49,448 nt of DNA, from NCBI RefSeq assembly GCF_001949145.1, contig NW_019091450.1:1476269-1525716 (forward strand). The letters are read 5' to 3'. Positions 34,351-44,311 of this stretch are shown piece by piece (within the stretch, counting starts at the first letter, position 1; each line of letters opens with the position of its first letter). A program made the position numbers and the translations under genes. Source of the stretch: Acanthaster planci (Eukaryota; Echinodermata; Asteroidea; Valvatida; Acanthasteridae). Below the pieces are notes generated by a model. It saw only the letters and a list, made by a program, of their open reading frames with translations, had not been told where the DNA came from and did no database searches.

Positions 34351-37300
34351 CTGAAAATAAACCAAGAAGTCCAAGATTGTAAAAGAAATTAAGATTTCCG
34401 TGACGTCTTTGAAACGCAACACTGGTGTGTCCATGTAGAATTTGTAAAGTAATAAAGGGCATATTAGTATTGTTTCTTCAAAGTTTGGCAATGAAAATAA
34501 TCATCATGTTGAACGATAACTTCAAAAGCATACAAGTGGCAACCGACCTGGAAGAAAACCCGCGAAGAATGACATGCCTGCAGTGAGAAGCCCCACCCAT
34601 GCGAAGGCACCAGCCAGCAGCTCCACACCCATCACCTGTTTGATGAAAACATCAACCTGGCACGCAAGAACGCCACTACTACACAAAATTAAGAATGCCG
34701 TTGCTGCGCTTGCCCAGTACGACGTCAGCAAGGGAGTTGAGCAGTACCCCGCAGAGCTCAGGATGATGGACATAGCCGTTAAACTCCAGGAAGATATCAC
34801 TCCGCAGTCAGTGAGAAGTCCCTGGACTACTTTGCCTATCACACCCCCGACGCTTGCCATTGACACAAAAGATCCCGCCTGCTCAGCGGTGAATCCGTTG
34901 GATTGAGCCTGGGACACGAAGTAGATGATCCACATGTCGTCGGCGAATATGGTGCAGCACATCATGACCGCTGGGGCCCAGAAGTGTCCGATACCGAGCA
35001 GCCTCATATCCAAGTTCTTGCAAAGGTTTTCCCGTACTCCACTGCACCGATGTGCGAGAGTGTTTTGGGACACAGTAGAAGTGGAATTTTCCTGATCCGA
35101 GACTTGATGATACATTGTCTGCTGGGGTGTGACCTTACCAGAAGTGGTGAGGACAGCGCCGCACACGACAAGGTGCAGGCTGACACCGCCCATGAGCATC
35201 ATGGTCCCTCGCCACCCGTACGTATTGAGGAACAGCTGGATCAGCGGTGCAAATACGAGCAGTCCAACGGCGTATCCAGTCCGAGCAATACCACTGGCAG
35301 TTGCGTAGTTTTTGGTAAAACGTCTACCGACAGCCTCCTTGGCGAGGACGTTCGATACTCCCAAACCAACACCTAACGAAAACCATGATTAAATCTACGC
35401 CAGTGTCGCATGACATCTTGTGATTGTTAAAATAAGCTAGCTAGCTATTTACCAGGGTAACACGTAGGCCCTACATTCATTCAATTACAAAGGGAAATTA
35501 GTTCAAAATTCAAGCGTTGAGGAAGGTGTGGAAGGAGTCTCCTAGCCACTGTCGTGAATGTTTGGTAACTTATTTGGCATTGCTTGCGATCAAACTTTCA
35601 GGCTTTTAATCAGAGTATAATATATAATACCTTCGATCATTCGGGTGAACCTAAAACTATTAGAATACGAATCATGAAACAAATGTCGTTTATGGCTTTA
35701 TGTAATCCTAGAATAGCCCTTGTCCTCGCGGCCTCTCTAGCTTTCCCACCAACTCTTCATATCTGATAACTTGGTGTATCCAGTGACATGCAATGTGCCT
35801 ATTATAAGGAGTTTTAAAAGTGCATGTTTGGTACTTCAATAATCAAACCAAATGCACACCGAACACATTATCGTTCACTATGACTATCGTTTCCCAACCA
35901 CTGGAGGGAAGACTTTACAGAGGTGTCCAAGCATCGCATTATTCCGCGTGGGGGTTAATATAAATGATGTTTATCGACATTTCTCATGTACTGATTTCTT
36001 ATTAAACAATATTTCCTAACCTGCATGGGGCGAATTTGACCCCGCCCCTTTCCTTCCTTTTTTGTGCGCTACATAATACTTGTAATGTTCATTATGGTAA
36101 AATATCACAAAACATTTCGCTCATACATGTACCTGCGAACAGCACAAACAGCCATGCTAGCTGAACGTCCGTATTAGCAAAGGACCCACCAATATAGGCC
36201 ACACCGATCATTGCACCGCACACCATTATGGAATTACCAACGCCGAGTCCTCGGTTCACTATTCCTGAAAAGGGAGCTGCCAACAGGGTAAAGCAAAATG
36301 CAAAGAGTGAATGAACCATAATGGACATTGTTTAGAAGATTCAACTAAATTCCGTCTCTTTTGACTTTCAAACATTTAGAACATTTTACAGTCGAACCTC
36401 GATAATAAGAGCTCCTTCGGACTTGAAGGCCTTCGCCGATTTGTGATGACCATGGATGACGAAAAGTAAAAAGGTCACGAAGGGATCTTTCGGAACCCTT
36501 GTGCTGTTCGCCTATGGGGATTTTACATTGAGCCGTCCAATCACTAGCCTCGTCCAAGGCGGTTACGTACCTGCTGTCGATGGGTTCCAGATTCCGTTGA
36601 GTTGACACACGCAGTTGTTGTCAACAAATAGATAAAATATTAGAATACTTCGTAAAAGTAGATATTTTTTGTTAACTTTGATACCTTATAAATTAAAAAA
36701 AGTTCACAAAATATTTTGATCTGTTTTTTATTTTCAGCTTTTACCGACAGACTACCATAAAATTTTAAACCGTAAATGTTTATCTGCATACGAGACCGCC
36801 GCATTGGACTGTTCTTCATGTATCTTAGATTTTCGGAAGTGGTTGGCCAGTTTTTGGCAAGATATTTCTCTTTTAGGTCAGGTGATATTCCAGTTTCTAT
36901 AAATTGATGTACTAACAAATATTTTCAAAAGCTCTTTTTCCGCGTTGGTTTTAAAGAAGTAACTGAACGTAAAAAAATATTACAAATTCTATAATCTTTG
37001 CACATTATTTTTTTCCTCAATATCCCAGGGTCCCGAAAGCGCGCCATCAGGCTCAACTTTCACGCTGGCCAATGCGCAAGTGACATTCTACCTCGCAGTT
37101 ACCTCCATTCGGATCACGTGAGATTGTATTGTCTGGTGAAGGAAACATACCACGCATTCAAAGTATAACAAAGGAAGTGATTACGACTCCCTCTATATAA
37201 GAGCCCTCCCCACGCCATCTCCGGGGGTTGTAAGGGAGACGGCTGGCTTGCAGGACACTGTAGCATCTCCATGTCTGGAGGATCGTTGATGTCATATCAA

Positions 37301-40300
37301 CCCCATAACATCCTTCATNNNNNNNNNNNNNNNNNNNNNNNNNNNNNNNNNNNNNNNNNNNNNNNNNNNNNNNNNNNNNNNNNNNNNNNNNNNNNNNNNN
37401 NNNNNNNNNNNNNNNNNNNNNNNNNNNNNNNNNNNNNNNNNNNNNNNNNNNNNNNNNNNNNNNNNNNNNNNNNNNNNNNNNNNNNNNNNNNNNNNNNNNN
37501 NNNNNNNNNNNNCATCTCCGGGGGGGGGTTAGCGGAGCGGTTCTTTCCTCGCTTTGTACCAATAAGGCCTGGGTTCGAGTCCCGGCTTGGCCAAGGCTTT
37601 AAGTGCATTTGGTTTCCAGTCCATACTCGCTCTCGCAGGTTTTCCACGGGTATTCCGGTTTCCTCCTGCCTCTAAAACTGGACCTTCTTCCAAACTCTGA
37701 AATGTGATGCTGATTAATAAAGTGTATGAAAAAACGTGCAATTATTGGCGCAAATAGCCCGAGTTGCTGAAAGCGCTATTAAAAACAAAACAACAACAAC
37801 ATCTCCTCGGTGTATTTCTGGTGCATACCACGTTTGTTACGCTTCGTTCCCGGTGCGCGTCATTTGTGTTTTCACCGTAGCCATTATGGCCGATGAGGCC
37901 ATTATTCACGTTAATCCCTCGGAGGACGAGTCGCTCTTACGCATCTATAGAAGGAAATAGTGGGAGCTCAAAATGCAGCAAGTGCTCTTGCTGCTACGCC
38001 AGCTAAAAAGCGCACTTCTAAGCGTAAGAATGTCGCGCCTACCGCTGAACCCAGCCGATGAGCTCCTCAGAGCACGTACTTATAATAAGGCTGAAAGTAG
38101 CCTTGATGCAGCGAAATCAGTTCGCAATCTTATCGATGCCGTAGCTATTCTTGGCCATGGTAATTCACTGTTGAATTTGCGTCGGCGGGACGCAATTCGA
38201 CCTGGTTTGAGCCAAAATTACTCTACACTGTGCTCCTCACAAGTTCCTTGCACAAGCCTTTTATTTGGGGATGGTCTTGCTAAGGCATGCAAAACTATTC
38301 AGGATTCGAATAGAATCGGATCCAAAGTACAAATGCGAGCGGACAACTCATCCAAACGCAGAATGAGCTATTCTTCCACATGGACGCGCCCATCGTCGGT
38401 AGATTGGGGCCACAGACCCTCGGTGGGCAGAGGATACAATAGCAGCTGAATGAAGGCACAATATCAACACGGAGATCGGTGGTCTCGACCATATCGCACA
38501 GCTCCGTACTCAACCGGTTCAAGCAAAGCCGACAACGTTGAAGACAGTCGTGGGTCGTCTCTGAAGCTATCGACGGCATGACTAGACAGAACGGAAGCAA
38601 CTCACTTCGTTAGTGCATACCTCAAGTTGATATCCCCATAGCAGGAAGATTGAGACATTTTATCTCAGCCTGGTCTAAAATTACCTCTGATAAATGGGTT
38701 TTGGACACGGTTGCACATTGTCACATTGAATTCGATAGAGTACCGATTCAGCATGTTATCCCGACCCAGATCTAGTTTTCAGATTCTGAAGCAACGCTAA
38801 TAGACAAAGAAATAAATTCGTTGTGCACGAAGGGTGCAATCATGCAAGTAGAACCTTGCCATGGCCAGTTTGTTTCCAATATTTTTCTGACACCTAAGAA
38901 GGATGGCTCGATAAGGCCCACAATTAACTTGAAGCACTTGAACAAGTTTGTTAGGTCCCATCATTTTAAGATGGAAACTTTGGAGTTTGCGCTGGCGCTT
39001 GTCCGACCAAAGTGCTATCTTGCATCGGTAGACCTCAAAGATGCTTATTTTGCTATTCCCATAGCCCAAGAACATCAACAATCTCTGAGATTTCAGTGGC
39101 GAGATAAATTGTGGCACTTTACCTGTTTGTGTTTTGGGTTGTCCAGTGCACTACGTATATTTACGAAAGTTTTGAACTTCCCCTTCCCTCCGTTTTCACT
39201 CATTGACAGAATCATTCGGAAGATAGAGGAGGACAAATCCACTACAGTTTTGATTTTTCCACTTTGGCAGACACAACATTGGTTCCCGAGACTCCTACAT
39301 CTACTGGTAACACCGTCCCAAGAGTGCCAGGTCTAGTCCACCTCACCCAAACGCCAAAATCCATTGGAGAATCAACTGGTCTTGACGGCAGCAGTTTTAT
39401 CAGGCGATCACTCCAAGCAAGTGGACTTTCAGATAGGACCGTTAGTATCATCCTCCAAGCCTGGAAACCAAGCACGCAGAAACAATATAACTCGGCCATA
39501 TCCAAATGGCTTCACTTCTGTGCTCAACGGGCGCTTCATCCAATTCACGCCTCTTTAAATTCTGCATTAGATTTTCTGGCATCAATGGTTGATGATGACG
39601 CAGAATACAGCACGACCAATGTAGCCAGGAGTGCGCTGTCGTCGTTGTTATGGTCTTCATCAAATTCTTGTGTCAAATTTGGGGTTCGCCCTCGTCACAC
39701 GGTTTATGCGAGGGGTCTTTAATCTGAGACCACAATTACCTAGATATTCTGACATATGGGATGTTAGTCATTTGCTTAATTATGTCATTGAGTTAGAACC
39801 TATAGATTCACTAAGCCTGAAGCAGTTGACCTTTAAACTGGTTTGTTTGTTAGCATTGACTACAGGTCAGAGGACACAAACTTTGTCATTATGTGATGTA
39901 TCCAACATGATGCTTTCAAATAAACAGGTTAAAGTTAAGATCACCGCATTAATTAAGACCTCAAAACCTGGTAAGCCGCAACTAGTTTTGATTCTGTCGT
40001 CATATCCACAGGGCAGTAAGGTTTGCGTAGTCTGGACGTTATTGGAATATTTGAAACGGACCAACCCTATTCGTAGGAGTTCTAAGCTTTTCGTAAGCTT
40101 CGTGCCACCTCATAAGGCAGTATTAAAGTTCTGCAACCATTGGCCGATGATTGAAAATACACATAAAATCGACATCAGCAGCCGCTCATAAAGGTGTTCC
40201 CATAGATTTCATTTTACAAACAGCAGGATGGACGTCGGCAAAAACCTTTGCCCGGTTTTATAACAGAGCCAGTGTTGCCATGAACAGTGAACCAGAAGTA

Positions 40301-43222
40301 GATTTTGCCAAGGCAGTGCTTGGCTGAGATTTACTTATTTATGGCGGTTATACTCCTTGTAGCGGTCCATGGAACTGAACCAGACCATTTTTGTTGTTGT
40401 GACAGTCAACTTCTATTTAATTATAGTTGTTCTGTAGATTCGGTTTTCGCTATGGGCCCAAACTTCACTACGCCATATAGAGCCAGTATGGATTTAATTT
40501 CCCCTTCTGGGTATTAATTTTAATTTTGAAATGTATTTGTTTCAGTGTGAAACGTTAGCGGCACAGAGTCGGATGGCTGATGTTACTTAATGCAAAGGAA
40601 CCCGCTAGCTATGCTTATTGAGAGTGATTGTGAATTGATCCAAGTTATTCAGACTTAGCCTTTTTTAATTTGATACCACTCTCATTAAAGTTTTGTTCAA
40701 GTGTACAGCCTTGATGTGTTTCCGGTATAGGTATCCTTCACATTACACTGGCTAGCTTTGAAATCTCACGTGATCTGAATGGAGGTAACTGCGAGGTAGT
40801 ATCTTCCAATTAAACGAGTGAAATGATGTTTGACTGGGATTCTGCCGAACTGTTACCGAAATGAGGAATCACGTGACACCCTCCCAATTGATACATTTTT
40901 TATATCGCCAATGGAACCGCTGATTGCTCTGTACGAAGTATAAGTACTTTTCACTGCTACAATCCCGGCCAAATCTCGCTGGGTCCCCTCTCATGTTTAT
41001 CATTGCGTGCACGGTATATACGCCAGCTAGAGACGATTGACACTGACCGGGGGATCCTTGGGGGAACTGGGGGAGGATGTGCTTATTGTGACGTGTCGCA
41101 ATCGTTTTGGGGGTTCCTAATTGGCGGATGCAAGGTTTTTGAACACCGTGACTGAACAATGCGAGTGGAAAAATATCACCAGCATGAAGTTGGCAGGCAT
41201 CGTGGGCATAACCTTTTGCATTCAGGGTGATTTTCTGAGTAAGTCTCATGGGGCCCGTTGTCCCGCTGTGGAACGTAGCTATATACGAACACGACGGGTT
41301 CGTTCGGTACAACGATTTTCACGGTCACGGACACACGCACTTTCCGAACACCGGCCCTTGCATGTACATGGATATGTATAGGCTCAGCCTTTTCAAACGT
41401 GTGCCGGCTGCCCCACAAAACTTTTGGGTATGACCGTTTTGAGCCACAAGGTAAGAAAAGAAAAGAAAATTCCTGCATTTTTTATTATGTTAATATCCTT
41501 TCTTGTTTCCCCATGGGGTACATGTAGTCCTCACTTGCAGTAAAATTGCGAAATGAAATCAAGTTTTCCTTGAGTCATCACTGAAAAATTGCATTCGACT
41601 TGCTTGTACAATTACACTGGTAACTGCACTTTAACGACAGGCTGCACCGGGAAGCAGTCAAATATAGAAGCAATGGATGCGCTGTAGTGTACATGTCTGA
41701 AGTCGGCAACGAAATGTCAGGCAAGCATTTTCAAAAACAAAATCCGCTAGATACTTATCGAAGATTTCTTTGAGTCAAGTTACAAATGCTAGTGTTTTCA
41801 CATTTAATTCCTGTTTCGGTGACATTTAAGGCTCAAATCTGCCGGCTTTGTAGCATTTATCAGACAATATTTTCCGCACCAGACTCGCCATAAAGTACTG
41901 CAAGACGTGCACAAATACCGTACTCGGCAGCCGGTCCGCGGGGCTGGATATACGACATTCATTGATAGAGATCGCGCAACTTTGAATTATTTACCATCAG
42001 TTCTAAATATGTTTCTATTCTCTAAAACAAATTTGTAATGTTTGGTAAAAGTGCATTGAAACTGCGGGAGCCAAGGGGGATGTTTGGTACAACGTTTGGT
42101 ATAATGGTATATTGACTTCGTCGTACACGCGGACGTGCCACGATTTGCAGGCACAGTGAAACCGCGACAAATGCACCACACGCTGACCGTTAAACCGACA
42201 CCGAAATCGAAAATCATTCTCAAGACTGACTGTTTTTCTGTTTTGCTAAGTTGTTTGTGTAAAATTGTAGGGCACAGTCATTGATAGTTATACTGTACTT
42301 AATTTTATTAAAACAAGAAAAATGATAAAAAAAGTAAAAGGGTAAAACGGTCGATCGATTGTTTACCGTTGTTGCCTGTGTGGAAATGAAAACGGTAAAA
42401 CGAATACCAGTACAAATCCCTCCTTATCACTCGTGTCGGCCTGGGATCACTGAGCACACTTCAATAGGACAGTTCTGGCTGGCCTGCCTCGGAAAATAGG
42501 CATTTTGTAACAACGGTAAACTCTTATTTTCATGGAACTAGTGTTAACTGATCACAACACATAACTTGACATTACTTTGTTCTCCTGCGGTGAAGAATAC
42601 TCAGGCAAAATACTCCTTTATCTCCCACCAGGATACCTCCTTCGAGCTAGATTTTTCATTGATGGTGACCTGGACTATTCCCCTTAATTTTCCCACCGAA
42701 AACCCTGAACCCCGCATGCCTCTGAAGCTTTTATTCGCAGAGCGGGGCAAACACTGTGTGTACGTGTGCGACAATGTCACCCATTGATGCGAAGGGCCGA
42801 TATGCCACACAACAGCACACCCACTTGCACCGTAGTTGTGGGGACATACACTTCGCTTGTTACTTGTTTTGTTGGGAGACACTATGGAACGCACTTTTTC
42901 CCCCACAATTCGATCCCGAATTTCCTAGCCAAAGAAATTGTCCCCTTAATCCGAAAGAGACCTACCTACACCCGTAAATGCAAACAGACTTCACTGTACC
43001 TATCACTCCGCTCATCGCTATAACCATAGCCGTGATCCACCCGAGGATCCACGTTTCTGACGCCAACTGGTCATGAAGTATCGGCAACATAACTCCTAAA
43101 CCTTTACAGACCACGACCCATATGACGTTTCTCATGAACAGGGTAACGACGGCCATCCATCCCTGATAGCCTCCATCTGGCACCGAGGATTGGCCGTTGA
43201 CATCTTTCGCCTCCGCCATCAT
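34223..43222 (-). CDS. Monocarboxylate transporter-like protein (SLC16/MCT family), four coding exons, complete
   Basis: Joined exons 43222-43000, 36276-36133, 35372-34548 and 34350-34223 give 1320 nt (439 residues plus stop). All introns are GT-AG and all three junctions are phase 1. The protein begins with the PDGGY-GW signature of SLC16 before TM1. TM1 has Lys40 just before GLGVML, where MCT1 has its substrate-pocket Lys. A second family motif (RRF then ASGIARTGYAVG) lies at about residues 138-160. A hydrophilic loop (about 195-245) separates two six-helix halves, as in MFS proteins. The C-terminal LLYDLAGSYTAAF matches the family's TM11 region. The product should be a plasma-membrane carrier of monocarboxylates or related small molecules. 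In TM8 the usual Arg is Lys303 and the usual acidic residue is Gly299, so classic proton-coupled lactate transport is doubtful. It resembles the less-characterised MCT members (9, 12-14); the exact orthologue is unclear. Confidence 0.93.
34548..35372 (-). CDS. MCT-like gene, coding exon 3 (825 nt)
   Basis: The acceptor is TTCGTTAG|GTGTTGG and the donor CTTCCAG|GTCGGT, phase 1 to phase 1. It continues the previous exon as FAG-VGLGVSN and carries TM4-TM6, the cytoplasmic loop and TM7-TM10. The loop is rich in Gln, Ser and Thr. The TM8 segment reads SVGGVIGKVVQGLLTD. The long opposite-strand open frames here are shadows of this exon. Confidence 0.93.
36133..36276 (-). CDS. MCT-like gene, coding exon 2 (144 nt)
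   Basis: The acceptor is TTGGCAG|CTCCC and the donor GCAG|GTACAT, phase 1 to phase 1. It encodes APFSGIVNRGLGVGN and the next two helices to LFVLFAG, which align with the SLC16 segment just after TM2. A later AG (TTTTCAG at about 36267) could also act as acceptor but would remove the conserved APF. Confidence 0.88.
36389..36425 (+). mobile_element. Orphan pogo-like terminus
   Basis: CAGTCGAACCTCGATAATAA after TTA resembles the left end of the 25.8-kb pogo-like MITE. No matching right end is seen nearby. Confidence 0.35.
37088..37125 (+). repeat. DIRS element left inverted terminal repeat
   Basis: Begins CTACCTCGCAGTTACCTCC. Its reverse complement occurs at 40762-40799 with one mismatch. Sequences outside both ends are unrelated, which fixes the termini. 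The match stops abruptly at 38 bp, shorter than the ITRs of well-known DIRS elements. Confidence 0.85.
37192..37201 (+). promoter_or_regulatory. TATA box of the DIRS element
   Basis: TCTATATAAG lies about 105 bases inside the left terminus, followed by GC-rich sequence where transcription would start. The position suits an internal promoter near the left ITR. Confidence 0.5.
37319..37512. other. Assembly gap (194 N) inside the DIRS element
   Basis: Unsequenced bases between the DIRS leader and the SINE-like block. Confidence 0.99.
37525..37740 (+). mobile_element. tRNA-derived SINE-like sequence
   Basis: A pol III B box (GGTTCGAGTCC, 37572-37582) sits about 35 bases after an A-box-like stretch (GTTAGCGGAGCGG, about 37528-37540), the spacing of a tRNA promoter. 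No tRNA acceptor stem can be folded, so this is a SINE head. The body carries a run near 37635-37670 (TTTTCCACGGGTATTCCGGT) of a type common in invertebrate SINE central domains. It begins at the edge of the N gap, so its left end is uncertain. A near-copy of its first bases (CCATCTCCGGGGG) also lies before the gap at 37215. Confidence 0.6.
37886..38449 (+). pseudogene. DIRS gag-like protein, broken
   Basis: Starts at an ATG (MADEAIIHVNPSEDES) and meets a TAG after 24 codons (37958-37960). A basic, nuclear-localisation-like stretch (KKRTSKRKN) lies in another frame at about 38005-38035. The first frame then resumes with an alpha-helical region containing AVAILGHGNSLLNLRRRDA, which resembles the conserved core of DIRS gag proteins. 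At least one stop and two frame changes make this a pseudogene. In intact elements the product packages the RNA. Confidence 0.65.
38644..39336 (+). pseudogene. DIRS reverse transcriptase/RNase H, internally deleted
   Basis: One frame runs through the region with an in-frame TAG at 38773-38775. RT features are FLTPKKDGSIRP (fingers), SVDLKDAYF (palm, first catalytic Asp retained) and CFGLSSALRIFTKVL. Directly after that the frame jumps to IIRKIEEDKSTTVLIFPLWQ, which belongs to the end of the RNase H domain in DIRS proteins. The segment with the paired catalytic Asp motif and the RNase H catalytic core is therefore missing. The frame stays open across the join, so the deletion was in frame or occurred in the source copy. 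Confidence 0.8.
39264..40327 (+). pseudogene. DIRS tyrosine recombinase (phage-integrase family), inactivated
   Basis: The N-terminal core-binding part (AWKPSTQKQYNSAISKW) is at about 39462-39512 and the catalytic part begins about 39725. It keeps an Arg in LTTGQRTQTL (catalytic Arg I position) and the C-terminal GWTSAKTFARFYNRAS with the Tyr. Where the family has the His-x-x-Arg box I read KSTSAAAHKG, so both box residues appear lost. Frames change near 39720 and again near 40120, and a TGA interrupts the last part. Stop codon at 40325-40327. Confidence 0.8.
40762..40799 (-). repeat. DIRS element right inverted terminal repeat
   Basis: Inverted copy of 37088-37125, ending GGAGGTAACTGCGAGGTAG. 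No clear target-site duplication is seen outside either end, as expected for a recombinase-integrated element. Confidence 0.85.
40800..42990. other. Remaining MCT-like intron 1, no supported gene
   Basis: Contains a GC-richer block (41100-41440) with open frames on both strands, one of them His-rich (41248-41433), but no recognisable family or clear splice sites. Confidence 0.4.
43000..43222 (-). CDS. MCT-like gene, coding exon 1
   Basis: Encodes residues 1-74 plus one base, including PDGGYQGWMAVVTLF and TM1. I chose the paired Met codons at 43222-43217. An in-frame Met at 43288 would add 22 polar residues not typical of the family. The donor is ATAG|GTACAG and the exon ends in phase 1. TM1 ends in CKGLGVMLPIL. 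Confidence 0.88.
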
Positions 43223-43229
43223 GCAGTAG

Positions 43230-44305
43230 TCATCAAAGTTGTATCTGCAGAGCTGGTGTGGTACACTGCCGATATGAACACAATTCAACCAGTCTGTACA
43301 TGTACAGTGTGATACTCCCCAGTTACATTACTCGTCGCACAGTTGTCTGCACACATTGTACCAAAATGCAGAGAACCGACCCAGCACATAATGACGTCAC
43401 ACTTAGTTCCTATGCGCGCTTTCCTATGGAAGGGAGGCATTCTTGTTGTTAAGCAATGGACAGAGGTAACCCAGCTGAAATAAAAGGTAGAATTGCATGT
43501 GCAAATGTGTTTCAAAGCTTCCATGGATGGAAAATATAGAGTTTCGTTCGGTGGTGGTCATCGGTCCATACCCATTATGTAATAACACCACGGCACTAGT
43601 CCTCTCGCATTCACCGAGTTTCTCTGAGCCTGGTCCCAATAGTGTTAGCGTATGTTCACCCAGTCCTACCGGTGTAACAAGTTAGTTGATACAAGGGATA
43701 GTATGGGGCTGCACATGACAGGGGTAGCCGTAATCCGATCCTGTCTCCAGCGACCGCTTCGAATTTTGCTCAAAAGAGCTAGGCAACGGTGAAGAGCCGT
43801 AGCCAGTGTTCGATACTCGTGCATCCCGTAGTATTACATGGACACACTGCACCACGTGTTGCTAACACTGAGTGCAACATAAACTGTTGAAAATATTTCT
43901 TTTAGGGGTTCCCAAAAGATTTACCCCACATACATATTTGAAATGGACGTTTGTAACATCGTCATTAGAAGCGAGTATCGATCCTTGACATATAAAGTGA
44001 TTTTTATCGACCACTTTATCGATCATTAAACCTTACTAAATTCTACACTATTCGAATATGAACCTCACTTTCGATTATGCAATAAATTGCTATGACAGAA
44101 GAAAATCAACCAGTTTTTTAAGTTGGTGAATCTGGCTTTAAAAACTTTTGCAAGCTATAATGACCATCAGGGTGGCCTTTGAGTTTAACGCCAGCTTCAT
44201 ATTTATGTGTTTCACATTCTTGTGGAAACCCCGGTTGCAAGAATATCATGATTTTTTACACGAATAAATAAACGAATGCATATTTGCTTCATTAAGATCA
44301 CTGAC
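43230..44305. other. Intergenic DNA between the MCT-like promoter and the polymerase-like pseudogene
   Basis: The MCT-like 5' leader and promoter should lie at about 43225-43450. Beyond that I see nothing coding; no poly(A) hexamer for the upstream pseudogene was found. Confidence 0.4.
43392..43399. promoter_or_regulatory. Palindromic CRE site (TGACGTCA) upstream of the MCT-like start codon
   Basis: A perfect TGACGTCA palindrome lies about 170 bases upstream of the start codon, within CpG-richer sequence (TGCGCGC nearby). Perfect CREs near transcription starts commonly bind CREB/ATF proteins. The role here is inferred from position only. Confidence 0.35.
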
Positions 44306-44311
44306 TATCCA

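Larger units (their letters stand above)
37088..40799 (+). mobile_element. DIRS-type (tyrosine recombinase) retrotransposon, defective, inside MCT-like intron 1
   Basis: The element lies between 38-bp inverted terminal repeats at 37088-37125 and 40762-40799 that differ at one base. Inside, in order, are a TATA box, a gag-like frame, a DIRS-style reverse transcriptase, a remnant of the RNase H end, and a tyrosine recombinase. This order and the inverted ends are the hallmarks of DIRS elements, which replicate through a circular intermediate and integrate with a recombinase rather than a DDE integrase. The copy is dead: frameshifts, in-frame stops and a large internal deletion. It also contains an N gap and a SINE-like block. 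It runs antisense to the host gene. Confidence 0.85.

Noticed and set aside
34574-35376. Long plus-strand ORFs opposite the MCT-like gene
   Set aside because: They are antisense shadows of exon 3, whose minus-strand reading has clear SLC16 motifs and matching splice phases.
37572-37582. tRNA gene
   Set aside because: Only A and B boxes are present; no acceptor stem or anticodon arm pairs. The same holds for 25203-25213. Both are SINE heads.
42566-42906. Overlapping ORFs of 73 and 101 codons on both strands
   Set aside because: No recognisable motif, no splice sites, and both strands open equally; likely chance in a GC-richer intron stretch.
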